Shown here in pieces: positions 52,109 through 60,430 of a DNA stretch of 64,000 bases. The notes beneath the pieces were generated by a model. It was not told the origin of the DNA, did not search any database, and saw only the letters and a list, made by a program, of their open reading frames with translations. How positions within the stretch are numbered: position 1 is the first letter of the stretch; each line of letters begins with the position of its first letter. The position numbers and the translations under genes are program-made. This stretch comes from Alphaproteobacteria bacterium (lineage in GTDB: Bacteria; Pseudomonadota; Alphaproteobacteria; RF32; CAG-239), in assembly GCA_017470165.1 (NCBI GenBank), contig JAFUEX010000023.1, positions 25,331 through 89,330 of the forward strand, written 5' to 3'.

Positions 52109-52540
52109 ATGCCTCAGTCCGCTTCACGCCGCCGCTCACGCAGCTATCGCCTCAATTCCGACATTAATATTACCAATCTGATGGATGTTATGATGGTTTT
52201 GCTGGTGGTGTTTATGGTGGCTGCCCCGTTGATGACCTCCGGTATTGCGCTTGATTTGCCCAAAGTGGGCGGCAAAAATCTAACCGGCGAAGACACATCT
52301 ATTAACATCAGCGTTGACAAAGACGGCTATTATTACATCGGCCAAACCGAAATTCCTGCGGATAAAATTGTCGACAAGGTTAAGGCCATCCGCGCCCAAA
52401 ATGATGAGGTGAGTATCACCATCTCGGGTGATGCCGGCGCGCAATATGGTCGCATTATCGGCCTGATGGCCTTGCTTAAAGAGGCCGGTTTTGAAAAAGT
52501 GGGACTGAAAACCGAACCAAAACCCAACAGGAAAAACTAA
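52109..52540 (+). CDS. tolR: TolR
   Basis: 143 aa. One TM with the proton-pathway Asp (INITNLMDVMMVLLVVFMVA), then the periplasmic domain (INISVDKDGYYYIGQTEIP; ITISGDAGAQYGRIIGLM). Forms the Tol motor with TolQ. Followed 6 bp later by the TolA-like gene. Confidence 0.93.
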   Translation: MPQSASRRRSRSYRLNSDINITNLMDVMMVLLVVFMVAAPLMTSGIALDLPKVGGKNLTGEDTSINISVDKDGYYYIGQTEIPADKIVDKVKAIRAQNDEVSITISGDAGAQYGRIIGLMALLKEAGFEKVGLKTEPKPNRKN

Positions 52541-52546
52541 ACGGCT

Positions 52547-53479
52547 ATGAAATCGGGATTAAAAAAATCTATTGCTTTGCACTTAATCGTCACCGTTTTG
52601 CTGATGGTTAAGCTGCCGCTGTTTTGGTGGAACAGAACCGATGCCGGACAAGTCCCGATTATTGTCGACCTGCAAGATGTAAAGATTTCCGAAATGACCA
52701 ATCTGCCGCCTAAGGCCGTGTTTGGCGAGGAAGATAAGGCCGCCACGGTCGAAAAGCGCAAAATAGAAGAGAATTACACCAAAGACGAGCCGCCGGCACC
52801 GCAAGAAGAGGTTAAAGAGCAACCTAAAAAAGAACCTCAGGCAGAAGAACAACCGGCTCCTGAGCCCAAAAAGAGCTTTATGGTCGCACCTCAGCCAAAA
52901 AAGCCGGCTGCTCCCAAACCTAAAGTCGCGCCTAAGCCGGAGAAAAAGCCCACTCCGCCCAAGCCGGCACCAAAAAAAGAACAACCCAAGAAGTCGGAAC
53001 CGCAGTTGGCCAATCCGTTGAAGAGTCTTTTAGCCAGTGTCGATAAGCTGGCGCAAGAAAGCGATACCGCCGCTTCGGCCACCATTAAAGAAGGTACACA
53101 AGTGACCAATATGGGGGTTGAAGGAGGGACGGTCGGCTCGTATTTCAGCGATTTGTCAATCTCGGAGATGGATGCTTTGGCCGGACGTTTGCGCCAGTGT
53201 TGGAATCTGGACCCCGGAGCGATGGGGATTGACGATATGGTGATAGAAATTAAGGCCTCGCTTAATCAAAACGGCAGCGTGCGCGCAGTTGAGGTAATGG
53301 ACAAGGGACGCTATAATTCTGACGGGCATTTCCGCTCGGTGGCTAATTCGGCCGTGCGGGCGGTGCACATCTGCGAGACGGTGTATAAGGAAATTTTGGC
53401 CGACAAATACGCTGATCGCTACGACAAGTGGCAAGTTCTGCGCCTGCGTTTCAATCCGATTGACAAATCCATCAGATAA
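52547..53479 (+). CDS. tolA: TolA-like protein
   Basis: 310 aa. One N-terminal TM, a Lys/Pro/Glu/Ala-rich stalk (about 80-160), then a C-terminal globular domain (LAGRLRQCWNLDPGAMGID, IEIKASLNQNGSVRAVEVMD, SVANSAVRAVHIC) of the TonB/TolA type. TolA connects TolQR to Pal and TolB; neither tolB nor pal is in the window, and a terminator follows. Confidence 0.88.
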   Translation: MKSGLKKSIALHLIVTVLLMVKLPLFWWNRTDAGQVPIIVDLQDVKISEMTNLPPKAVFGEEDKAATVEKRKIEENYTKDEPPAPQEEVKEQPKKEPQAEEQPAPEPKKSFMVAPQPKKPAAPKPKVAPKPEKKPTPPKPAPKKEQPKKSEPQLANPLKSLLASVDKLAQESDTAASATIKEGTQVTNMGVEGGTVGSYFSDLSISEMDALAGRLRQCWNLDPGAMGIDDMVIEIKASLNQNGSVRAVEVMDKGRYNSDGHFRSVANSAVRAVHICETVYKEILADKYADRYDKWQVLRLRFNPIDKSIR

Positions 53480-53583
53480 CCCTTGCGCTTAAGGATATCC
53501 GACCGCGTTTCGCTGACGAATAAAAAATTCATTTTGTAAACCTCGCCTGTTTATAAAAAAAATAATTTTGGGGATTTTTTTTT

Positions 53584-53614
53584 GCGACTCTTGCCAAGAG
53601 TCGCATTTTGTTTT
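53584..53614 (+). terminator. terminator after tolA
   Basis: GCGACTCTT-GCC-AAGAGTCGC stem (9 bp) followed by ATTTTGTTTT, before the pilus operon. The remaining part of this 160-bp gap shows no clear promoter. Confidence 0.85.
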
Positions 53615-53639
53615 ATCAAGGCTTTAAGGGGTTAGATTT

Positions 53640-55280
53640 ATGCAAAAAGCAGCGCTAAAAGCATTTTTATGCAGTTTTTCAGTGTCTATGCTTGCAATTT
53701 CGATTGCAAACAGGGCTTTTTTGCATTCTCAAAATCAACTGACAACCCCTATTGACATCAGTTCGAAAAACATTTCGTTGTTTGTAAAAAATTTGCAGAC
53801 ATATCGTCACCCCATAAAAAAAATCGACCTTACTGTGCTGCCTGAGATGGCACCAAAGGCGTTGCTTGAAGCAGACAATGATGATGTTATTGCGGCTGAT
53901 GAGGCGGAGTATATCGCCATGCCGGAAAGAGACGATGTGGCTGATGTCTTAAAAGCGCTCAACCCCGAACCTATCGACGCTCCTCCTACTTCGGCCAAGG
54001 TGCTTTATTCACAAGATGAGCCCCTCCGCGAGGATGAACCGAGCGAAAGTGTAGTTTATGCTCCAAAGACAGATATCGCTCCTGCAATGTCGTCAAAATA
54101 TGAGGAAACTGCGTCGGCCGGCAAAAAGATACTTTATGCTGCTGAGATAAAGGACCAAATACCCAAAGAACCACAGACGTTGCGTTTGGCAGAAGATACG
54201 CCGCCGAATGCGCCTTTGCCTTTGATTTATGACAACAACCGCGCCAATAAGGAGGTTGCTATCGGCAAAGCCGAAGACTTGAACCATGTGGCTTTGGGCA
54301 GTGCTAATACCCCGATTGAGAGTATGAGTAAGGAGCTTGAGAAAACAGCACCGCAGGCAGAAGACACCCAACAGTGGCAGCCGATGAACAGCGACACTCC
54401 TTGGCTGATTGCCAAAGCTAACGGCAACAGCGTTAATCAGATGGCAAACAAAGATTTTGCCGGCAAGACTGATGAGGAAATTGCGCAAGCTCTCAACATC
54501 CACAAAGACAAACAAGGGGTCGAACTAGCCTCGGAAACGGTGAAGAATTTGATAATTCCGCTACCGGAAGATTTGGCCAACAAAGAAGACTTGATGCCGC
54601 GTTTGGCTTATCCTGCCAATTCCCCCGATGCCAAAAAAGAAAAGGTGATGAATGCCCGCACCTTGCGGCAGGAGCGCGAAAAAGAAGAGAAAAAGCTGCT
54701 TACGGAACTGGAGGATGAAGAACCTGAGATGACTATGCTGCCTCCGGCAGATGAGTTGATGGAGAACACCGAGGCTCCGAAAGAGAAAAAAGGCGTATTG
54801 ACCTCGCTGGGCGAAATGTTTTCCAGTGCGGTGAAAGAGGCCAAGGATTCAGCGGCAAATTTGACAAATAAAACCTATTCAAAGAAAAAAGCCCGTTCGG
54901 CCTTGCGCAAAGCAGCTCAAGCCAAACGCGCCAATATCACCCCGCGTGAGATAAAAATGTCGTTTCAGGCCAATCGTGCCGAGATATCAGGGCAAACGCT
55001 GCGCTGGGTACAGGCTTTTGCTTTGAAAGCAGCCTCTGAAGAGGGAACATTCTTAGAAGTGAGAGTGGATGGAACACGGCCGACTATTTTGCAGCAACGG
55101 CGGCTCAATCTGCTTTATAATATACTTACCAACAAGGGAGTGGAGTACTCTAAAATCAACGTAGTGTTCACATCGCGTGAGCCAAACAGCTTTATTTTGC
55201 GGATGGTAAGTCCGCAGCAAAACGGAAAGGAGACAACGAAAAATAACAATAATTCGGCAGACAATTATGCTCAATGGTAA
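53640..55280 (+). CDS. exported or membrane-anchored protein with OmpA-like C-terminal domain, pilus locus
   Basis: 546 aa. A signal-anchor or signal peptide (AFLCSFSVSMLAISIANRAF) is followed by about 300 residues of acidic, Pro/Ala/Glu-rich, probably disordered sequence, then a Lys/Glu coiled coil (about 345-375) and a KKKARSALRKAAQAKRA basic stretch. Residues about 430-530 (REIKMSFQANRAEISGQTL; TFLEVRVDGTRP; LQQRRLNLLYNILTNKGV; INVVFTSREPNSFIL) follow the beta-alpha-beta-alpha-beta order of OmpA/Pal peptidoglycan-binding domains. It opens the pilus operon and could anchor the secretin or replace Pal. The OmpA assignment is inference. Confidence 0.65.
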   Translation: MQKAALKAFLCSFSVSMLAISIANRAFLHSQNQLTTPIDISSKNISLFVKNLQTYRHPIKKIDLTVLPEMAPKALLEADNDDVIAADEAEYIAMPERDDVADVLKALNPEPIDAPPTSAKVLYSQDEPLREDEPSESVVYAPKTDIAPAMSSKYEETASAGKKILYAAEIKDQIPKEPQTLRLAEDTPPNAPLPLIYDNNRANKEVAIGKAEDLNHVALGSANTPIESMSKELEKTAPQAEDTQQWQPMNSDTPWLIAKANGNSVNQMANKDFAGKTDEEIAQALNIHKDKQGVELASETVKNLIIPLPEDLANKEDLMPRLAYPANSPDAKKEKVMNARTLRQEREKEEKKLLTELEDEEPEMTMLPPADELMENTEAPKEKKGVLTSLGEMFSSAVKEAKDSAANLTNKTYSKKKARSALRKAAQAKRANITPREIKMSFQANRAEISGQTLRWVQAFALKAASEEGTFLEVRVDGTRPTILQQRRLNLLYNILTNKGVEYSKINVVFTSREPNSFILRMVSPQQNGKETTKNNNNSADNYAQW

Positions 55281-55367
55281 TAACTGATTGAGAGTGCTTG
55301 ATTATTTATTTTTCAATAGTAAAATGGGAAAAACGTTATGGTAAAATACTGTCGAGGAACCGCAAAA

Positions 55368-56084
55368 ATGAACTGGAGAGAAGCATATAAACTATCAATA
55401 TTGGCGTTGCTGGGGCTGTCAGCCTGCTCGTCGGAGCGCGTATGGTGGGGCTCGGGCGAGGGCGAAGAGGTGGTTTATGTTGACCAAACCACCATCGTTC
55501 AGGAGCAGACAGCTGCGCCGGTTGAGGTTCCTTGTGTACAAGAGCAGCCGGCGCGTCCGGTGATTGTGCCTCCAGAGGAGGATGACCCGATGATTAATTA
55601 TCGTCGCACGGCCGCCGAATATCGTACTTATGGCGAGAGAACGCCGCGTGACCAGTATTATACTCAAGGCGGCGCCGGCGGCAATATGACTGCGGCAATT
55701 CCTCCCACAATTGAAGAAGAAGTGTCGGATTATGAAACAGCGGTAAATTCGGCTTTTGATCAGGCGATTGACGAGGCCTATGGCACCAACGGCGGAATGT
55801 CGACCGGTGATGAGGCAGTTGAAGACTGGCTGGCTGAGGAAGGCGACACCTTGAAAGGCCTGCTCTCCGAGTGGTGTGAGAGGTCGGGTTGGCGCTTAAT
55901 TTGGAACTCCAACCGTAATTACACTTTGTCGGCGGGAGCAATGTTCAGAGGCAGATTTGCCGATGTGACCTCGGCTTTAATCAGAACTTTTGCCCGCGCT
56001 CAGCCGGCGCCGATGGCAACATTCTATAAAGGAAACAGGGTATTGGTTGTTGAAACCAAGGAGGATGAAAATGCTTACAACTAG
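55368..56084 (+). CDS. lipoprotein with TcpQ-like C-terminal domain (PilL-like)
   Basis: 238 aa. Lipobox LSAC (Cys at about residue 20). Linker rich in Glu/Val/Pro; C-terminal residues about 150-235 (VEDWLAEEGDTLKGLLSEWC-ERSGWRLIWNSNRNYTL; FRGRFADVTSALIRTFARA) match TcpQ/PilL domains that assist secretin assembly. ATG 55368 has GAGGAA 9 nt upstream. Its end overlaps the secretin start by 14 bp. Outer-membrane lipoprotein of the type IVb pilus. Confidence 0.85.
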   Translation: MNWREAYKLSILALLGLSACSSERVWWGSGEGEEVVYVDQTTIVQEQTAAPVEVPCVQEQPARPVIVPPEEDDPMINYRRTAAEYRTYGERTPRDQYYTQGGAGGNMTAAIPPTIEEEVSDYETAVNSAFDQAIDEAYGTNGGMSTGDEAVEDWLAEEGDTLKGLLSEWCERSGWRLIWNSNRNYTLSAGAMFRGRFADVTSALIRTFARAQPAPMATFYKGNRVLVVETKEDENAYN

Positions 56085-57693
56085 TAAACTCGGCAAAATT
56101 ATAATCGGTGCCGCCGCCGTGGTATTGGCGGCTTCCTGCTCGATTTCAACTGCGGTTGATGATGTAGTGGAGAGAGACATTAAAGCCACGACCAAGATGC
56201 GTGAAGAGGCTAAGGTGCCGACCAAGGTAGCCAATCAGGATTTGGTTAAGGTTAATGATGATATTTGGCTGGGCAACAAGAGCCGTATTGAGTACGAAGG
56301 TGAGCCGCTGCCGGGGTATTTGGAAACCAAGGACGGCGTGACTTTGGTATCGAATCGTCCGATAAGTTTGTATGAAATCGGTGATATGATTAACCGCACC
56401 ACCTCGCTGGGCATCCGCTATGCCTCGGATATTGAGGATGATGTGCGTGCTAAAGGTGAGAACAACCGCCCCGAAGAGGAGGATGCGACATCGACTAACG
56501 GGTGGGTATCACCGGATACAATGATTGTGTCCTACCAAGGCCCGTTGAGTGGGTTTTTGGATGAGGTTTCTTCGCGGTTCGGCGTATGGTGGAAATATGA
56601 GAACAAGGGTATTTACTTCTATAAGTTTATCACCAAAACTTTTGTAATTTATTCTCTGCCGTCAAAGCCTACGATGAGCGCCAGTTTGGGCGGATCAGCT
56701 TCGGGTGCGGGCGGGTCTTCGTCAATAAGTATGTCATCCTCCATCGAGGTTGAGATGTGGTCGCAGTTTGAATCGACCATCCGTTCGATGATATCCAGCG
56801 GTGCACAACTGACCGTGTCCCCTTCAGATGGCACGATTACCTTAACCGCCACTCCCGATGATATTAAACTGGTGGCCAAATTCATTAATGAGCAGAACGA
56901 CCGCTTGGCCAGACAAGTTGCCATTTCGGTTAAGATTATGCAGGTTGATATGACCGACACTGACAGTTATGGCTTGGATTTGAACGGAATATTATCCGGC
57001 GCATTTAATGACAAGTTCGGTACGATAGAATTTGTCGGTTCACAAACTTTTGCCAATGCCGCAACCAAAACCAGCCAACTTACTTGGGGTTTGACCAGAG
57101 GCGACATCTCGGCTGATGCCATTGTGAAGGCTCTGTCGGAAAAGACCCGCGCCAGCTTGGTAACTTCGGGCACGGTTACAACTCTGAACAACAAACCGGC
57201 ACCTATTCAAGTAACCAGCAAGGAAAACTACATTTCGGAAATGACTAAAACCAACAGCGGTTCGGACAGTAGCAACTATGATTTGTCGGTAACTACTGAC
57301 GAAATCGAAACCGGATTTACGATGAATGTACTGCCGCGCATTTTGGAGCATGGCCGGATGTTGGTGATGTTCAATATGACCTTGTCGGAATTGGTGCAGA
57401 TGGAAAATGTGTCCTATGGCGCAGAAAACGAGGGCAGCTATATTCAAAATCCCAAAATAGAATCGCGTGCATTTACTCAAGAGGTGGCAATGACTTCGGG
57501 CGAATCGTTGATTTTGACCGGATTTGAAAAAGCCAAGACCAAGACAACCAAGTCCGGCACCGGCTCGGCAGAAAACTCCCTGCTGGGCGGTGATGCCACG
57601 GTTGACCGCAGTCGGTCAGTAATTGTAATTATTTTGACGCCGATTGTTTTGGAATCTCCGCTGCTGCCGGAAACCAGAATGACAATGAACTAA
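56071..57693 (+). CDS. pilN: type IVb pilus secretin PilN
   Basis: 540 aa. Lipobox AASC near residue 22. N-domain with PISLYEIGDMINRTTSLGIRY, a Gly/Ser-rich linker, then a secretin domain (ARQVAISVKIMQVDMTDTDSYG; ARASLVTSGTVTTLNNKPAP; TGFTMNVLPRILEHGRMLVMF; SGESLILTGFEK; SVIVIILTPIVLE), as in R64 PilN and BfpB. It is the outer-membrane pilus pore. ATG 56071 is 6 nt after AAGGAGG. Confidence 0.92.
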   Translation: MLTTSKLGKIIIGAAAVVLAASCSISTAVDDVVERDIKATTKMREEAKVPTKVANQDLVKVNDDIWLGNKSRIEYEGEPLPGYLETKDGVTLVSNRPISLYEIGDMINRTTSLGIRYASDIEDDVRAKGENNRPEEEDATSTNGWVSPDTMIVSYQGPLSGFLDEVSSRFGVWWKYENKGIYFYKFITKTFVIYSLPSKPTMSASLGGSASGAGGSSSISMSSSIEVEMWSQFESTIRSMISSGAQLTVSPSDGTITLTATPDDIKLVAKFINEQNDRLARQVAISVKIMQVDMTDTDSYGLDLNGILSGAFNDKFGTIEFVGSQTFANAATKTSQLTWGLTRGDISADAIVKALSEKTRASLVTSGTVTTLNNKPAPIQVTSKENYISEMTKTNSGSDSSNYDLSVTTDEIETGFTMNVLPRILEHGRMLVMFNMTLSELVQMENVSYGAENEGSYIQNPKIESRAFTQEVAMTSGESLILTGFEKAKTKTTKSGTGSAENSLLGGDATVDRSRSVIVIILTPIVLESPLLPETRMTMN

Positions 57694-57715
57694 GTTGAAT
57701 TAGAGTGAGGAAAAG

Positions 57716-59014
57716 GTGCTTGAAGACGGCCAGCTTTTAGACGACGGATATGATGACAACGGGAGCGAGCGCTCGTGGGGAACGGCGATAACCGTCGGCG
57801 GAACCACTTATGCCACGAGCCTGTTTTGGCAGCCGCTGCAAAATCCGTCGGATCCGATGCAAGAAATCGAAGAAACCTCAGCCGCGGTGCTGGAAGGTTC
57901 GGATTTGTTTTGCATCAAGAGCGGCCGCGCTCCGCAGTTTGGTATCTGTGTCTCGCAAGAAGGCTACAAAAGCGGACAATATGTAGCGGCCTGCTCACTG
58001 GTTACAGCAATTGACAACCTATCATCGTTCATTGCGGTGTTCCGCACCAATGAGGGATGGTGGTACACCTGCGTGCGTAATGATATTATCTTGTCGGACG
58101 GCGATATGCTGTTTTTGTCCGAGGAAGAGGCCAAAAATCAATTTATGTCGATGCTGGCAGTGCCCGACTGGGGAATGAAAATCGCCCCGCGCGAGTGGGG
58201 GCTGGAAGGCACCGAGGATGTATCGCTGGCCGATTTGCTGCAACGCGGAGCACGAGCCAAACTGCAAAAGATTAAAGGCCTGCGCGGCACCAAGCTGTTG
58301 GTTATTGTGGTTTTGTCACTGGTGGTTGGCGGCTGGCTGGTATCAAGTCTGATTGACAAATTGTTGTTTACGCCGGTAAAAAAACCGGTAGTGGTGCCGA
58401 TACGTCCCAAGCCGGTGGTTCAGGAACAAGAAATTAAACCTATCCCCAAACCATGGGAGAACCTGCTAGACCCGCATAGCGTGATGAATAACTGCTATGA
58501 AGCGGTTAAACAGCTGACTGACATTACACCTCCAGGCTGGACAATCGGACAAATTACCTGCACCGGAACCTCAGCGGCAACCGCTTGGAGCCGCGGGGTT
58601 GGGTTTATGTCGATTGCCGAAGAGGCAATTGCCCGCGCCAATGTCAATTTTGCAGCTTACGGATTTGATGACAGCGGCAACAATTTGACCGCCTCTATCA
58701 ATTTGCCGCCGCCTGACATCATCGAATCGGCTCCGGCTTATAGTATGCTGAATTTGCGTAATATTTTGAACAATGAATTTCAGACAATGAACTTGCCGAT
58801 TTCGCTGTCGGCAATATCGATACAAGTGCCTTCGGGGCAGCCGAATGTGCCGCCGGCCAATTTTAACAAAATGAAGTTTAGTTTTACTTCACCGCATAAT
58901 CCACTGACGTGGATGTCATATTGGGCGAAATACCCTGCGTTGGAAATTAATTTGATTACATATTCTCCCAGTGGGGATATGTGGTATTATGAAGGAGATA
59001 TGTATGTCTTATAA
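57716..59014 (+). CDS. pilO: type IVb pilus protein PilO
   Basis: 432 aa. N-terminal soluble domain resembling PilO2 (SWGTAITVGGTTYATSLFWQ; FCIKSGRAPQFGICVSQEG; YVAACSLVTAIDN), one TM (about 195-215, LLVIVVLSLVVGGWLVSSLI), then a periplasmic domain. GTG start with GAGG upstream. PilO2-type proteins form the inner-membrane platform with PilP. Overlaps pilP by 11 bp. Confidence 0.87.
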   Translation: MLEDGQLLDDGYDDNGSERSWGTAITVGGTTYATSLFWQPLQNPSDPMQEIEETSAAVLEGSDLFCIKSGRAPQFGICVSQEGYKSGQYVAACSLVTAIDNLSSFIAVFRTNEGWWYTCVRNDIILSDGDMLFLSEEEAKNQFMSMLAVPDWGMKIAPREWGLEGTEDVSLADLLQRGARAKLQKIKGLRGTKLLVIVVLSLVVGGWLVSSLIDKLLFTPVKKPVVVPIRPKPVVQEQEIKPIPKPWENLLDPHSVMNNCYEAVKQLTDITPPGWTIGQITCTGTSAATAWSRGVGFMSIAEEAIARANVNFAAYGFDDSGNNLTASINLPPPDIIESAPAYSMLNLRNILNNEFQTMNLPISLSAISIQVPSGQPNVPPANFNKMKFSFTSPHNPLTWMSYWAKYPALEINLITYSPSGDMWYYEGDMYVL

Positions 59015-60377
59015 AGTAAAAAGCCTTTTACTATGCTGCTCATTTTCATGTTTGCTGGCGTTTTGCGGCAATGCGGCGGCGCAGGGTGTGGTAACCTTAT
59101 CCGAAGAGGCAATGTTTGACGACGAGTTGGAAACCAACAAAGATTTCCCCGGCGCTCAGGCTGCAGAAGGGGAGATTGTCCTAAAGAGCCCCAATGCTCC
59201 GGCAGCGGGCGGCGCGGTTATACCTAAAGGACCTAATGCTCCGGCTCCGGAAGGAGCAGTTGTGCCTAAGGGGTCGAACGCGCCTGTTCCGGAAGGTGCA
59301 GTTGTCCCTAAAGGACCTAATGCTCCGGCTCCGGAAGGTGCGATTGTGCCTAAGGGTCCAAACGCTCCGGCGGCTCAACTTGATACCCCGCAACCCAAGG
59401 CGGTTGTGAAGTCGTCCACCTCGCTGATGAAGACGGACAAAGATGCCGATGTGGATGATTTGTTCTCGCAAATGTCAGATATTGAGCGCAACACGGCGTT
59501 GTTGAATCTGGAACTGCGGCGTGAAAAACTGCAAAATGAAATTGAGGCCGTAAAAAATCAACGCCGCTTGGCCATTGAGCAAGAAAAACAAAAAGCCGAA
59601 GAGTTGAAACTTAAGCAGCGTGAAAAAGAGCAAGAGCAAGAACGCAAAAAACTCGAAGAACAACAAAAATTGCGTGAGTTGGATATCGAATTTGAAACCT
59701 TGCGGCAAGAAAGAATCTTAAAAGCCTATAAGAATCAGATGTTGGAAGAACAGCAAAAATGGATTAATCACGATGCGCTGTTTTATAAGACTATCGCCGA
59801 TTTGCGGCAAGAAAAAACCAACTTGGCCAATAAATATAAGGACGATATGACATCCTTGCAAAGAGAGGCGCAAAACGCCTACCGTGCTTATCAAGACAAG
59901 CTGGAGCAGCACAAAAATGAGGTTAGCAACCTGAACTCACAAATTGATGTGTTGCGCAGCCGGCTGTCATCTTTGGAACAAGAGATGGTTGAACGCAGCC
60001 GTAATCCTTTTGCCGGCGGAGATGAGGGCGGTGCGCCAAGCGGAGTGATAACCTCCGGCGAAGCCTCTGCTTCCTCCGATAGTTCTGCTGCAATAGTAGC
60101 CGAGCCGACTAACAATTCGTTGGCTAAATACTATGCGGTTATTGAGATACGCGGCAAAGGCGGCGAGCTGGTAGCCAAACTGATTAACAAAAACGGCTTG
60201 TCATTCTATGTTAAGAAGGGCACGACCTTGCAATCGGGACACGTGATCAGTGAGATAACCTCGACCTATGTTGCGGCTGACAAAAACTACAAAAAAGATT
60301 ATATCTACTTCTCGGCCGGCGGCATTCTGCCTGAAGAGGTTGATACGTTCAAAATCGAAAAAACTGACGATGATTAG
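59004..60377 (+). CDS. pilP: type IVb pilus protein PilP with tandem repeats
   Basis: 457 aa. Signal peptide (cleavage near AAAQG), a 14-residue repeat NAPAPEGAVVPKGP in four near-exact units (about residues 64-120), a Lys/Glu/Gln coiled coil (about 155-330), and a C-terminal PilP-like domain (YYAVIEIRGKGGELVAKLIN; VKKGTTLQSGHVISEI). ATG 59004 has AAGGAG upstream. The coiled coil is longer than in R64 PilP. Periplasmic link between platform and secretin. Confidence 0.82.
   Translation: MSYKVKSLLLCCSFSCLLAFCGNAAAQGVVTLSEEAMFDDELETNKDFPGAQAAEGEIVLKSPNAPAAGGAVIPKGPNAPAPEGAVVPKGSNAPVPEGAVVPKGPNAPAPEGAIVPKGPNAPAAQLDTPQPKAVVKSSTSLMKTDKDADVDDLFSQMSDIERNTALLNLELRREKLQNEIEAVKNQRRLAIEQEKQKAEELKLKQREKEQEQERKKLEEQQKLRELDIEFETLRQERILKAYKNQMLEEQQKWINHDALFYKTIADLRQEKTNLANKYKDDMTSLQREAQNAYRAYQDKLEQHKNEVSNLNSQIDVLRSRLSSLEQEMVERSRNPFAGGDEGGAPSGVITSGEASASSDSSAAIVAEPTNNSLAKYYAVIEIRGKGGELVAKLINKNGLSFYVKKGTTLQSGHVISEITSTYVAADKNYKKDYIYFSAGGILPEEVDTFKIEKTDDD
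59192..59374 (+). repeat. 42-bp tandem repeat in pilP
   Basis: Four units of about 42 bp plus a partial fifth encode N-A-P-(A/V)-(P/A)-(E/G)-G-A-(V/I)-(V/I)-P-K-G-(P/S). Units two to four are nearly identical at DNA level. Such arrays can vary in copy number between strains. Confidence 0.85.
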
Positions 60378-60430
60378 TCAAAGAAGCCGATGGGCGGTGT
60401 CGGCTGGAACAGTTGAGGTATGACAAGGCG

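Noticed and set aside
59192-59374. CRISPR array
   Set aside because: Repeats are contiguous, in frame and coding within pilP, with no spacers. No CRISPR array or cas gene was seen in the window.
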